A DNA stretch of 64,000 nucleotides from JADJXV01 sp046328995 (GTDB taxonomy: Bacteria > Bacteroidota > Ignavibacteria > Kapaibacteriales > UBA961), in assembly GCA_046328995.1 (NCBI GenBank), contig JAXLVN010000001.1:372001-436000 (forward strand), in the 5' to 3' direction. The notes under the pieces were generated by a model. It had not been told where the DNA came from, searched no databases, and saw only the letters and a list, made by a program, of their open reading frames with translations. This document shows positions 25,016-33,833 of the stretch, in pieces. How positions within the stretch are numbered: the first letter of the stretch is position 1; each line of letters starts with the position of its first letter. Both the position numbers and the translations under genes were made by a program.

Positions 25016-25963
25016 TTATTTTTTCTTCTTTTTCGTACTCTTGATCGATCGATCTTTTTTTGAATTCGGCATAGCAGGTGCTGATTTTAGTGCAGCAGCC
25101 GGACGAAGAGAGTGCATTTCAACAAGTGCGTAATTTGATGTAACATAATGATTTCCCTTGAGCTCTTTACCGTCAGGCAGCTTGAGTGTAAGCTTGATTT
25201 CCGCTGTTGCATACAGATGATGCGGCACATTATACGCTGTATTAATTTCCATTTTTCCGAATTGCGCTATTACTGAATTGGCACGTATCATTTGACCATT
25301 GGAGTATTGGAGGAGGACACTGCCCTGTCCTGTCAGCGTGTATTGTAACTGATTACAGTATGCTCCAAGAGTATCCAGCGGAGGTAATGCTCTGAAAATT
25401 GACGTTTGCTTGCGCAGTGGTGCCGGCACACAGTTCTCCGGTAAATCGTCGAGTGTCTCGACAATCCATGACTCACCCACGTGCTTGTTTGACTCTTTAA
25501 AAGGAAAAATCAAATTAGGCTGAAAGGCACCGCCCGGTGAAACATCAGCTTTCACCGAATCATCTGCACCGTAAGAGTAGCGATTGCCTACGGAATCTAT
25601 TTCGAACCACACTCGACGTCCGAGCCATGTCGTTTCGGTGCGAACTCTGTTACGGACATCGCCCGACGACTCTTTGGACGCAAAAGTCGTTAGCTGCTGA
25701 CTTAAATAATAATGCCCATTCCTTCCTACCGAATCACAGACAATGAGGTACAATTCAGTGCGCTCTTTAATTAGCGGTAGTTGACCTGCAAAAGCTATGC
25801 TGTCATTGGAAACAACACGATAAAGAAGTGAATCATTTTTTATAAATTTTAAAGAATATGCTACACTGTCTTTAGAAGCTTTACGCACCGGAGCGGCTCC
25901 AGCATGCTGCCCGAAAATACACATCAGCACGATAAGAAATAGGTAATGTTTGGTATTCTGCAT
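25016..25963 (-). CDS. Exported protein of unknown function
   Basis: 315 residues from ATG 25963, which gives a signal peptide (NTKHYLFLIVLMCIFGQHAGA-like, residues 1 to about 25). I do not recognise the family with certainty; the middle (VKADVSPGGAFQPNLIFPFKE and VGESWIVETLDDLP) resembles DUF6263-type exported proteins, in which a beta-rich domain follows the signal. The C-terminus is a very basic tail (KKDRSIKSTKKKKK), unusual for an exported domain and possibly RNA- or LPS-contacting. Codons upstream of 25963 to 26014 are probably untranslated. Confidence 0.5.
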   Translation of the reverse strand: MQNTKHYLFLIVLMCIFGQHAGAAPVRKASKDSVAYSLKFIKNDSLLYRVVSNDSIAFAGQLPLIKERTELYLIVCDSVGRNGHYYLSQQLTTFASKESSGDVRNRVRTETTWLGRRVWFEIDSVGNRYSYGADDSVKADVSPGGAFQPNLIFPFKESNKHVGESWIVETLDDLPENCVPAPLRKQTSIFRALPPLDTLGAYCNQLQYTLTGQGSVLLQYSNGQMIRANSVIAQFGKMEINTAYNVPHHLYATAEIKLTLKLPDGKELKGNHYVTSNYALVEMHSLRPAAALKSAPAMPNSKKDRSIKSTKKKKK

Positions 25964-26204
25964 GGGTATGGTTACGTTCGTTAGTTGGACGTTAAATTGA
26001 CCTTTATACATCAAAAATACAGAAAAACCGAGAATACTGGCGCGATGGTGAAGGTAAAGGAACGAAATAAATACAGGAGCATGTATTGATGGTGAGAAAA
26101 CGGTGATAGACTCCCGCTAAGTTTGCAGTAGAAGTACATTCAGTACTCGATAGTAGTTCTTTGCGCACACTGCGCTTTTATTTATTATTTGGAGGAGTCC
26201 CCAA
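25964..26204. promoter_or_regulatory. Divergent intergenic region
   Basis: The 241 bp between the exported protein gene (minus) and the HzsA-like gene (plus) contain no open frame I would support. It should hold promoters for both. A strong ribosome-binding site, GGAGG at 26191-26195, lies 9 nt before the ATG at 26205. I see no clear riboswitch fold or operator repeat. Confidence 0.5.
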
Positions 26205-29200
26205 ATGAAACATGCCTTTCTTGTTTTTGCAGTCACTCTGATGACTGCCGCCGCAATCCTTCCCCTGCGAAGTCAAGTACCGCAATCGGTTACGATACCG
26301 AACCCGATACTCTTCTGCACCCAAGTCCCTGTAGCACCTGCATTTCTGAATATGATGGATGTATTCGGGAATCATCGTGCCGAAACTGATGCAGCTCCAC
26401 GAGGTGGTGATCTGTATATTCTCTATCCCAATGGCGTTCTTAAAAACCTCACCTCGGCAGCCGGATACGGCGGAGTAGGTTTACTTACCAACAATGCCAT
26501 CGCTGTTCGACAGCCATGTGTGCATTGGAGCGGACAAAAAGCGCTCTTCAGCATGGTCGTCGGTGCGCCATCAGGACCATTTGATATGACAAAATTCTAC
26601 TGGCAGATATATGAAGTGACAAATCTCGGGGAAAATCAAACACCTATTATTACAAAACTTCCCAATCAACCGGCAAATTATAATAATATTTCACCGATTT
26701 ACGGTACAGACGGTCGTATCATCTTCACTTCCGACCGACCGCGTAACGGACAGGCGCATCTTTATCCGCAACTCGATGAATATGAAACAGCTCCTACGAA
26801 TACCGGTATCTGGAGTTTGGATTTGCTCTCCGGTGACCTCCGCTTGCTCGATCATGCTCCATCCGGTGCATTCTATCCATCCATCGACAGCTATGGCCGG
26901 GTGATTTTCGACCGATGGGATCATCTCCAACGTGATCAGGAAGCAGATCTCGATGTGGATGCGCTGAAAGCAGCACAGCCTATGCCCTATGGTATGTTTA
27001 ATTACTCCGATGAATCAGCAGCAGCACAGGTGAAATTCAATGACCGAACAGAAATTTTTCCCGAAACCAGGGCGCTCAGCAAAGACACTATCCAGAATAT
27101 GATAACAAATGTACAAGGATTTACCTTCAACTTTTTCACTCCTTGGCAAATGAATGAAGATGGTACGGAAGCAGAAACTATCAACCATCTCGGACGGCAC
27201 GATTTTCAGGCGTATATCAATCATACGTACACGGCAGATTACAACCTCAAAACATTCAATCCACACTTTTCGCCCAATGGTCCCAGAAGTATGATGAATC
27301 TCCGTGAAGATCCTACAAATCCGGGTACATATTACTTTGTCGATGGTTCGGAATTTTTCTGCGACCGCTCGGGCCAAGTACGCAAATTCACGGCAGCACC
27401 CACCCTTGATACCAGACAAATGGTCTTCTCACCTGTGACCCACGACGAGACATACGGATTTATTAATGATAATGCCGTCGCAACAGCCAAGCATACCGGC
27501 CATTATCGCAGTCCACTTCCTATGACCGACGGACACTTAGTGGTCGTTCATACAGCAGAATCGCGTATTGAACGGAATGACAGCACTCCGGCTAACCCCA
27601 AAATTCGCTATGATTTCCGCTTAAAATCTATGCGCCCCTATCTCGGACTGTATGCAGCAGATCAGGCACTCACACCCGGGATTTCAAAGAATGTACAATA
27701 CTGGTCTCCGAACCAAGGTGTACTCGTTAAATTCAACGGTGTTCTCTGGGAATTAGACCCCGTCGAAGTCGTAGCCCGGCCAATCCCGGCTACCAAGGTA
27801 GCAAAACTGCCAACCATCGAGCAAACAGTGTTTTCAGAAGAGAACGTTAATGAAACTGAGTTCCGTAATTATCTAAAATCAAACAATTTAGGAGTAATTG
27901 TCAGCCGCGATGTCACCCATCGCAATACCGATGATAAGCAGCAGCCCTACTTCCTCAAAGTAGCCGGCACCAATCATCAAAGTCCTACTCCGGTCGGTAA
28001 AGTCTATGATATCTCGTATTTGCAGGTCATGCAGGCAGATCAGATACGAGGAAAAGGTATGCGAACAGCGACCTCGACTCCTCTGCCCGGACGGAGAGTA
28101 CTTGCCCAAAATATGACTGGTGTAATAGTCCCTAAGCCCTATACGCCGAGCACAACACCCGGAGCCGTTTCAATTGGGTCGGATGGTTCAGCAGCATCTT
28201 ATGTGCCCGCAAGTCGTGCAATGACATGGCATTTAACAGATGCTGCCGGTAAAAGTATTGTCAGAGAACGTTATTGGGTTACTTTTCAAAAAGGTGAAGT
28301 ACGCGTTTGCGCCTCATGCCACGGTTCGAATGAAAATGCTACATTGCCGACACAAATTACTCCGCAAAACAAACCGGAAGCACTCCGAACCCTCCTCCGT
28401 CATTGGAGAGACAGCGTGGTGAATGTCGCTCCGTTTGCTCCATCGCTCGTTTATCCGAGCAATAATGCCGGTAGTATTGCGCAGGTGCCTTCTCTTCGGT
28501 GGACGAGTTCACCGGCCGCCACTTCTTACAAGCTGGAAGTAGCTACAGATTATTCTTTTACTCAAATGGCTTATAACAATCCTACCGTGACTGATACGAC
28601 GCAGATTGTGATGGGTCTTTCCCTTGCTACGGAATACTTCTGGCGCGTTACGGCTCAGAATTCAATCGGTAGTGCTACATCGGTTATTTATCGTTTTATT
28701 ACTCAGGGTGCGTTACCGGGTGTTCCGACGCTTGCCCAGCCTGCCGATGCGGCCACGTCCGTATCACTTGCGCCAACACTGCAATGGAATCTATCGCTCT
28801 CGGCGACCGGATATGACCTGCAAGTAGCGACCACAGCTTCGTTTGCAGCGCCGGTGATTAATGTAACCGGTATTACTTCTTTGACGAAAGCGATCTCGGG
28901 ACTTGTCAACGGCACCCACTATTACTGGCGTGTTCGTGGTACGAATACGTATGGTAGCAGTGCATGGTCATCGGTATGGAGTTTTCAGACTGTTCCCGTT
29001 CTCCCGCCTGATATTCCACAGTTAACGGCACCGGTGACAAATGCGACAAACATTGCCACCTCCCCCACACTGATATGGAATGCTTCCTATGGCGCAGGCT
29101 CGTACGGACTGCAAGTCTCTACGGTGAATGACTTTTCGACGACAGTCTTTAATCAAGCCGGGCTCTCGCTGACGCAGAAATCTGTTTCAGGATTAAACGC

Positions 29201-30191
29201 AAATACACAGTATTATTGGAGAGTCAATGCAAGTAACTCCGGTGGTACCAGTAATTGGTCGACAGTATGGACGTTTACCACTTCGACAAACGGTGTGAAT
29301 AATCCGCCTGCGACGCCGACTCTCTGGACTCCACTCAACAATCAAACCAATACTCTACTCAATCGGTATTTCCGCTGTCTCAAGTCTGCCGGAGCAGTGA
29401 CCTATGGAATGCAAATATCGACGAGTTCGAATTTTTCGAATCTTGTCGTGAATGTCAGCGGCTTGCAGGATTCTATAAAATTTATCTATAATCTCACGCC
29501 ATATACAACGTATTACTGGAGAATGAATGCTACAAATGATTATGGTACAAGTAGTTGGTCACAAGTGTTTAATTGTACGACCGGCAATACCACCAGTGAT
29601 TTCCCGCCTGATGTTCCGCTTCTCAAGACTCCGGTGAACAATCAGACCAATACCTTGCTGAATCGAAATTTCCGGTGTGCGAAGACAATCGGCGCGACAA
29701 CCTATGGCTTACAGGTATCGACCGATCAGAACTTTACAAATCTCGTCGTAAATGTATCCAATCTCACAGACACACTCTATTTTGTCCAAAATCTCACACC
29801 GTTTACGACGTATTATTGGAGAATGAACGCTACAAACAGCCGGGGTACAAGTGATTGGTCAAGCGTCTTTACCTGCACTACGGGTAATACGCCGATACCT
29901 CCGCCGACTCTTGTTGCGGAAGAACAACCCACCCAAATGCGCGTTTCCGTGCAGCCGAATCCTATCGAAAATGCTGCTCAAATTTCTTTCAGTAATGTCA
30001 ATGCAGAACGTGTCCATATGAGTGTAAAAAATTCGTTGGGAATTGAAATTATGACACTCACTGATGCTGATTTTTCAGCCGGTGACCATACAATTTCATG
30101 GAATACATCACAAATTTCATCCGGATTATATTTTATTCAAATAAAAATTTCGCATGAATTACAGACAATTCCGGTGATAATTTCACGATAA
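26205..30191 (+). CDS. Large secreted protein: HzsA-like region, CXXCH heme motif, five Fn3-like repeats, T9SS tail
   Basis: 1328 residues. Signal peptide at residues 1 to about 24. Residues about 30-740 form a propeller-like region with PD40-type motifs (RIIFTSDRPRNGQAH) resembling the HzsA-related (hydrazine synthase alpha middle-domain) family. A single c-type heme motif CASCH sits at Cys702-Cys705-His706. Five fibronectin-III-like repeats follow from about residue 743, each with a YYWR segment. The final ~80 residues (QPNPIENAAQISF, SSGLYFIQI) are a type A T9SS sorting domain. It should be a surface or released heme protein. Hydrazine chemistry is not implied; the substrate is unknown. 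It is monocistronic, with its own terminator. Confidence 0.75.
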   Translation: MKHAFLVFAVTLMTAAAILPLRSQVPQSVTIPNPILFCTQVPVAPAFLNMMDVFGNHRAETDAAPRGGDLYILYPNGVLKNLTSAAGYGGVGLLTNNAIAVRQPCVHWSGQKALFSMVVGAPSGPFDMTKFYWQIYEVTNLGENQTPIITKLPNQPANYNNISPIYGTDGRIIFTSDRPRNGQAHLYPQLDEYETAPTNTGIWSLDLLSGDLRLLDHAPSGAFYPSIDSYGRVIFDRWDHLQRDQEADLDVDALKAAQPMPYGMFNYSDESAAAQVKFNDRTEIFPETRALSKDTIQNMITNVQGFTFNFFTPWQMNEDGTEAETINHLGRHDFQAYINHTYTADYNLKTFNPHFSPNGPRSMMNLREDPTNPGTYYFVDGSEFFCDRSGQVRKFTAAPTLDTRQMVFSPVTHDETYGFINDNAVATAKHTGHYRSPLPMTDGHLVVVHTAESRIERNDSTPANPKIRYDFRLKSMRPYLGLYAADQALTPGISKNVQYWSPNQGVLVKFNGVLWELDPVEVVARPIPATKVAKLPTIEQTVFSEENVNETEFRNYLKSNNLGVIVSRDVTHRNTDDKQQPYFLKVAGTNHQSPTPVGKVYDISYLQVMQADQIRGKGMRTATSTPLPGRRVLAQNMTGVIVPKPYTPSTTPGAVSIGSDGSAASYVPASRAMTWHLTDAAGKSIVRERYWVTFQKGEVRVCASCHGSNENATLPTQITPQNKPEALRTLLRHWRDSVVNVAPFAPSLVYPSNNAGSIAQVPSLRWTSSPAATSYKLEVATDYSFTQMAYNNPTVTDTTQIVMGLSLATEYFWRVTAQNSIGSATSVIYRFITQGALPGVPTLAQPADAATSVSLAPTLQWNLSLSATGYDLQVATTASFAAPVINVTGITSLTKAISGLVNGTHYYWRVRGTNTYGSSAWSSVWSFQTVPVLPPDIPQLTAPVTNATNIATSPTLIWNASYGAGSYGLQVSTVNDFSTTVFNQAGLSLTQKSVSGLNANTQYYWRVNASNSGGTSNWSTVWTFTTSTNGVNNPPATPTLWTPLNNQTNTLLNRYFRCLKSAGAVTYGMQISTSSNFSNLVVNVSGLQDSIKFIYNLTPYTTYYWRMNATNDYGTSSWSQVFNCTTGNTTSDFPPDVPLLKTPVNNQTNTLLNRNFRCAKTIGATTYGLQVSTDQNFTNLVVNVSNLTDTLYFVQNLTPFTTYYWRMNATNSRGTSDWSSVFTCTTGNTPIPPPTLVAEEQPTQMRVSVQPNPIENAAQISFSNVNAERVHMSVKNSLGIEIMTLTDADFSAGDHTISWNTSQISSGLYFIQIKISHELQTIPVIISR

Positions 30192-30211
30192 CTATTGATA
30201 AATTTAACTTC

Positions 30212-30255
30212 AATGTCTCCATAAGGTTAGAATCCTTGTGGAGACATTTTTATTT
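30212..30255 (+). terminator. Intrinsic terminator after the HzsA-like gene
   Basis: Ten-base stem AATGTCTCCA / TGGAGACATT with a 17-nt loop, followed by TTTTATTT. It lies 20 bp after the stop codon. Confidence 0.85.
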
Positions 30256-30435
30256 GTAGAATAATTCAGAATAATTACTCTTTGGCAGAAATACTTTTTT
30301 TATGAAATTGAAAAAAAATTAAAAAAAGTCCTGTAACAAGTAAAAGTTTTCAAAGTTAGTGTTTGTGAATCGGAAATGCATTCCCAACAAAAAAAATTCT
30401 CTTTCTGTTTACTTACTTTTATCGTGGAGATAATT

Positions 30436-31185
30436 ATGAAACGCTCAATGAAAATCGCTTTTTCGACAGTCGCAGCTACTGTCTTGATGTTCGCAATCGG
30501 ATGCTCAAATTCAGACAACAGCCCGGTGGCTGCAACCGAAAATACCGACGTCTTAACAACCCTCGTGGACAATTCTTCAACAGATCTAACCCCTGTTTGC
30601 CCGGATGGCCAATTTCCGAATGATGATGGTGTGACTCCGTTTGCTTCACCAAATGGTGATGATCATCGCGGACCGAATGGCGGCGGACCCAAAGGTGGCG
30701 GACCAAATGGCGGTGGACCGAGAGGTGGCGGACCAGGTATGATGGGTGATTCCAGCAAATTTGGTCAATTAGGTCGAATTCTTCCATGCCTGACGCTGAC
30801 CGCTGATCAATTAACACAACTCAAATCGTTGATGGATGCTCACAGAACAGCAGTTGATCAAATCATAAACGATGCACGTACAGCTGAGCAGCCTTTCCGC
30901 ACAGCAGCAGATGAAAAAGTAAAAGCAATCAAAGCAGAAGTACTTGCAGGAACAATGACTCGTGACTCAGCCCGCGCAGCAATCCAGGCAATCCGCACAC
31001 AACTGATAGCTGATACAAAACCGCTTCGTGATGCAGCACGTACACAAATCACAGATTTACAAAATGCATTATTACCTCAAATCCGCTCTATTCTCACAGC
31101 TGAACAACAAGCAATCTGGGATGCATGGATGACGAGCGGTACCGTACCTTGCACACCACCACGCCATGGCAAAGGTCACAGATAA
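30436..31185 (+). CDS. Spy/CpxP-like lipoprotein with Gly-Pro repeat linker
   Basis: 249 residues. The lipoprotein signal ends FAIGC (Cys near residue 23). Residues about 75-100 are a Gly/Pro-rich linker made of five-residue units (GGGPK, GGGPN, GGGPR), encoded by 15-bp DNA repeats at about 30670-30740. The rest is helical with two LTxxQ motifs (LTADQ and LTAEQ), the signature of Spy/CpxP periplasmic chaperone-like proteins, plus an Ala/Arg/Asp-rich coiled coil. It may bind unfolded proteins or metals. ATG at 30436 follows GGAG by 8 nt; the upstream frame from 30376 is unlikely. Confidence 0.72.
   Translation: MKRSMKIAFSTVAATVLMFAIGCSNSDNSPVAATENTDVLTTLVDNSSTDLTPVCPDGQFPNDDGVTPFASPNGDDHRGPNGGGPKGGGPNGGGPRGGGPGMMGDSSKFGQLGRILPCLTLTADQLTQLKSLMDAHRTAVDQIINDARTAEQPFRTAADEKVKAIKAEVLAGTMTRDSARAAIQAIRTQLIADTKPLRDAARTQITDLQNALLPQIRSILTAEQQAIWDAWMTSGTVPCTPPRHGKGHR
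30670..30740 (+). repeat. In-gene 15-bp tandem repeat encoding a Gly-Pro linker
   Basis: About five imperfect 15-base units of the form GGACCNAANGGYGGC inside the Spy-like lipoprotein gene. Each encodes Gly-Pro-x-Gly-Gly. Unit number is likely to vary between strains by slippage. Confidence 0.8.
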
Positions 31186-31205
31186 TCACCAGACGACAAC
31201 AGTAA

Positions 31206-31239
31206 AGCCGTTGAAATGAGAGTTTCAACGGCTTTTTTT
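31206..31239 (+). terminator. Intrinsic terminator after the Spy-like lipoprotein gene
   Basis: An 11-bp perfect stem AGCCGTTGAAA / TTTCAACGGCT with a 6-nt loop and a run of seven T. It lies 20 bp after the stop codon. Confidence 0.92.
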
Positions 31240-31274
31240 ATGCCTATGCATCACTTCTCTACTGTGTTTTTCCC

Positions 31275-31282
31275 TATTTTTG
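31275..31282 (+). promoter_or_regulatory. Possible -7 element (TATTTTTG) before purM
   Basis: Matches the Bacteroidota -7 consensus TAnnTTTG exactly, 44 bp upstream of the purM ATG and just after the preceding terminator. I see no good TTTG -33 partner, so this is tentative. The same octamer occurs before alaS at 38233. Confidence 0.35.
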
Positions 31283-31326
31283 CAGTATATAACGTATTAT
31301 TTCCTACCTCTATTCCGAGATACTTC

Positions 31327-32319
31327 ATGATTACCTACGCTTCTTCCGGTGTAAATATTGCAGCCGGCGACGAGACTGTTTCCCGAATTAAGCCTCTTGT
31401 TCGATCTACCTTTACGCCGGCTGTCATGACTGACATCGGGCTTTTCGGCGGCCTCTATGATGCACGATTCCCGGAGTATGAGCATCCTATATTAGTATCG
31501 AGTACTGATGGAGTCGGTACGAAGCTCAAAGTGGCGTTTATGACCGGCAAGCATTCGACTGTCGGGCATTGTTTAGTCAATCATTGCACTAATGACATTC
31601 TTGCCTGCGGCGCGAAACCACTCTTCTTTTTAGATTACTTTGCTACCGGTAAGCTAGACCCTTCGGTCGCCGAACAAGTAGTCGTCGGGCTCGTCAATGG
31701 ATGTAAAGAAAATACATGTGCGCTGATCGGCGGAGAAACAGCTGAAATGCCGTCGATGTATTCTGAAGGTGAATACGACATAGCCGGCACGATAGTCGGC
31801 GTTGTTGACAAGGCAAAAGTACTTTCTCCCTCGAATGTCAGCGTGGGGAATGTTCTTATTGGGCTTCCTTCTAGCGGACTCCACACCAATGGCTACTCAC
31901 TTGCCCGTGCTGCTCTCTTTCCTACCTACACGCCGGATAGCTATTTTGAAGAGCTTGGTTCAACTCTCGGTGAAGCCCTGCTTGCGATTCACCGTTCATA
32001 TTTATCCATCGTGACTCCAATGCTCGATGCGGGCGTGATTCGTGCCCTTTCACATATCACCGGAGGTGGTATTGTCGGAAATACAAAACGAATTTTACCT
32101 GCCGGGACTGCCCTCGACATTGACTGGAATTCATGGGAAATCCCTGCTTTATTTACTATTATTCAGCGCTCGGCATCTATCGAAATGGAAGAAATGCGCG
32201 AAGCATTCAACCTTGGTATCGGCATGATTCTGTGTGTAGATGAATCAGACGTTGATACAGTGACAGCGATGTGTAAAGAAGAGCATCCTGTTGTCCTCGG
32301 ACGAATAGTGGCCGGTTAA
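31327..32319 (+). CDS. purM: Phosphoribosylformylglycinamidine cyclo-ligase
   Basis: 330 residues from ATG 31327, the normal PurM size. It closes the imidazole ring in de novo purine synthesis, converting FGAM to AIR with ATP. Motifs: the N-terminal YASSGVNIAAGDE, the ATP-binding STDGVGTKLK, NHCTNDILACGAKPLFFLDY (seen at about residues 86-106) and ALIGGETAEMP. The in-frame stretch 31216-31326 overlaps the upstream terminator and is not part of the protein. murE starts 4 bp after its stop, so the two are co-transcribed although functionally unrelated. Confidence 0.95.
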   Translation: MITYASSGVNIAAGDETVSRIKPLVRSTFTPAVMTDIGLFGGLYDARFPEYEHPILVSSTDGVGTKLKVAFMTGKHSTVGHCLVNHCTNDILACGAKPLFFLDYFATGKLDPSVAEQVVVGLVNGCKENTCALIGGETAEMPSMYSEGEYDIAGTIVGVVDKAKVLSPSNVSVGNVLIGLPSSGLHTNGYSLARAALFPTYTPDSYFEELGSTLGEALLAIHRSYLSIVTPMLDAGVIRALSHITGGGIVGNTKRILPAGTALDIDWNSWEIPALFTIIQRSASIEMEEMREAFNLGIGMILCVDESDVDTVTAMCKEEHPVVLGRIVAG

Positions 32320-32323
32320 GACC

Positions 32324-33781
32324 ATGAAACACCTCTCAGCAGTACTGTCGCATGTGCAAGATGCCATTGTCTATGGTTCCGTCGATCGATTCGTACGTGA
32401 AATTGATAATGACAGTCGCTTGTGCAGCACGGATTCTCTTTTTGTCGCTATCAGCGGCACCACGACAGACGGCCACAGGTACATAGAAGCAGCGATTGAC
32501 CGCGGAGCTCGCACAATTATATGCGAAAGATTACCGGATAGGCTGCTCGATACCTGTACATATGTATTGGTGGCGTCGGCACGAAAAGCGTGTGCTGATG
32601 TAGCGCATGCTTTTTATGACAACCCTTCACAATCTCTTCGTATTATTGGTGTGACCGGTACAAATGGTAAGACAACCATTACCTTCGTCCTTAAGCAAAT
32701 GCTGGAGTCTTTCGGTGAAACTATCGGGCTCATCGGTACGACCGGTAACTATATCGGGCAAGAGTCTTTCCCAACAAACTATACAACACCGGAAGCTCCC
32801 GAACTCGTCCGTTTACTCGCCCGTATGAGAGATTCCGGATGTACGACCGTGGTGATGGAGGTGAGTTCGCATGCTCTGAGTATGCACCGGGTACGCGGTA
32901 TCAATTTCTCTGCAGCAATCTTTACCAATCTGACACACGATCACCTTGACTTTCATGGTACAATGGAAGCATATGCTGAAGCAAAGAAAATCCTCTTTGA
33001 CTGCCTGCCGGCTTCGGCCATTGCCATACTCAACCTCGACTGCTCGTATGCACCGTTTCTGGCGTCCGATACACGGTCACAGGTGTTGTATGTCGGACGG
33101 AATCATGCGGCACATTACCATATTAGCTCAGAATCAATATCACGGGAATCGTCGTCGTATGTTCTTAATGGCTTGCGTATTTCCTCACCGTTGGTCGGCC
33201 GATTTAACATTGATAATTCTGCAGAGTGCTGTGCGTATTTGCTTGCTGCAGGATATTCCGGCGAGAAGGTACAATCCGCAGCTCACATCGCTCTTGGGGC
33301 ACCCGGGAGAATGGAACGCTATCATTTACCCAACGGTGCCACAGCAATAATAGATTATGCACATACCCCGGATGCACTCGAAAAGGCACTCGAAACGTGC
33401 AGAGAAATGTGTGCCGGCAATGGAAAATTACGGGTAGTCTTCGGGTGCGGAGGTGATCGCGATACCTCAAAGCGGCCTATCATGGGCTGTATCGCAGAGA
33501 ACTATGCAGATGTCATTTATCTGACGAATGATAATCCGCGAACCGAATCTCCGGAGAACATTATGCAGGATATTTCTTCCGGTATCAGCGCCTCAGCTTG
33601 TGTTTATGTTATTGCTGACAGATCTGCCGCAATTGATACGGCTATTGCAGATTCTGGAGCAGAAGATATTATTCTAATAGCCGGAAAAGGTCACGAAACC
33701 TATCAAATAATACAAAACGAAAAAAGATATTGCAGTGATAAAGATGAGGTTCTAAAGCACATAAAACAAAAGGCCGATTGA
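32324..33781 (+). CDS. murE: UDP-MurNAc-tripeptide synthetase (meso-DAP-adding)
   Basis: 485 residues. MurE adds the third amino acid to UDP-MurNAc-L-Ala-D-Glu in the cytoplasm. The ATP motif is GVTGTNGKTTITF, the central block TNLTHDHLDFHGTMEAYA, and the specificity motif DNPR (in TNDNPRTESPE) indicates meso-diaminopimelate rather than lysine. This agrees with a Gram-negative type peptidoglycan. It is separated from other mur genes, at least within the window, and ends in a hairpin that includes the stop codon. Confidence 0.95.
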   Translation: MKHLSAVLSHVQDAIVYGSVDRFVREIDNDSRLCSTDSLFVAISGTTTDGHRYIEAAIDRGARTIICERLPDRLLDTCTYVLVASARKACADVAHAFYDNPSQSLRIIGVTGTNGKTTITFVLKQMLESFGETIGLIGTTGNYIGQESFPTNYTTPEAPELVRLLARMRDSGCTTVVMEVSSHALSMHRVRGINFSAAIFTNLTHDHLDFHGTMEAYAEAKKILFDCLPASAIAILNLDCSYAPFLASDTRSQVLYVGRNHAAHYHISSESISRESSSYVLNGLRISSPLVGRFNIDNSAECCAYLLAAGYSGEKVQSAAHIALGAPGRMERYHLPNGATAIIDYAHTPDALEKALETCREMCAGNGKLRVVFGCGGDRDTSKRPIMGCIAENYADVIYLTNDNPRTESPENIMQDISSGISASACVYVIADRSAAIDTAIADSGAEDIILIAGKGHETYQIIQNEKRYCSDKDEVLKHIKQKAD

Positions 33782-33797
33782 TTAACAATCGGCCTTT
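33769..33797 (+). terminator. Hairpin overlapping the murE stop codon
   Basis: A 12-bp perfect stem AAAGGCCGATTG / CAATCGGCCTTT with a 5-nt loop; the stem contains the end of murE. The T-tract is short (TTTGTC), so termination may be partial. It lies between convergent murE and the ABC exporter. Confidence 0.65.
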
Positions 33798-33833
33798 GTC
33801 GTGGTAAGTGTGGTGAGTAAGGGGACATTCATC

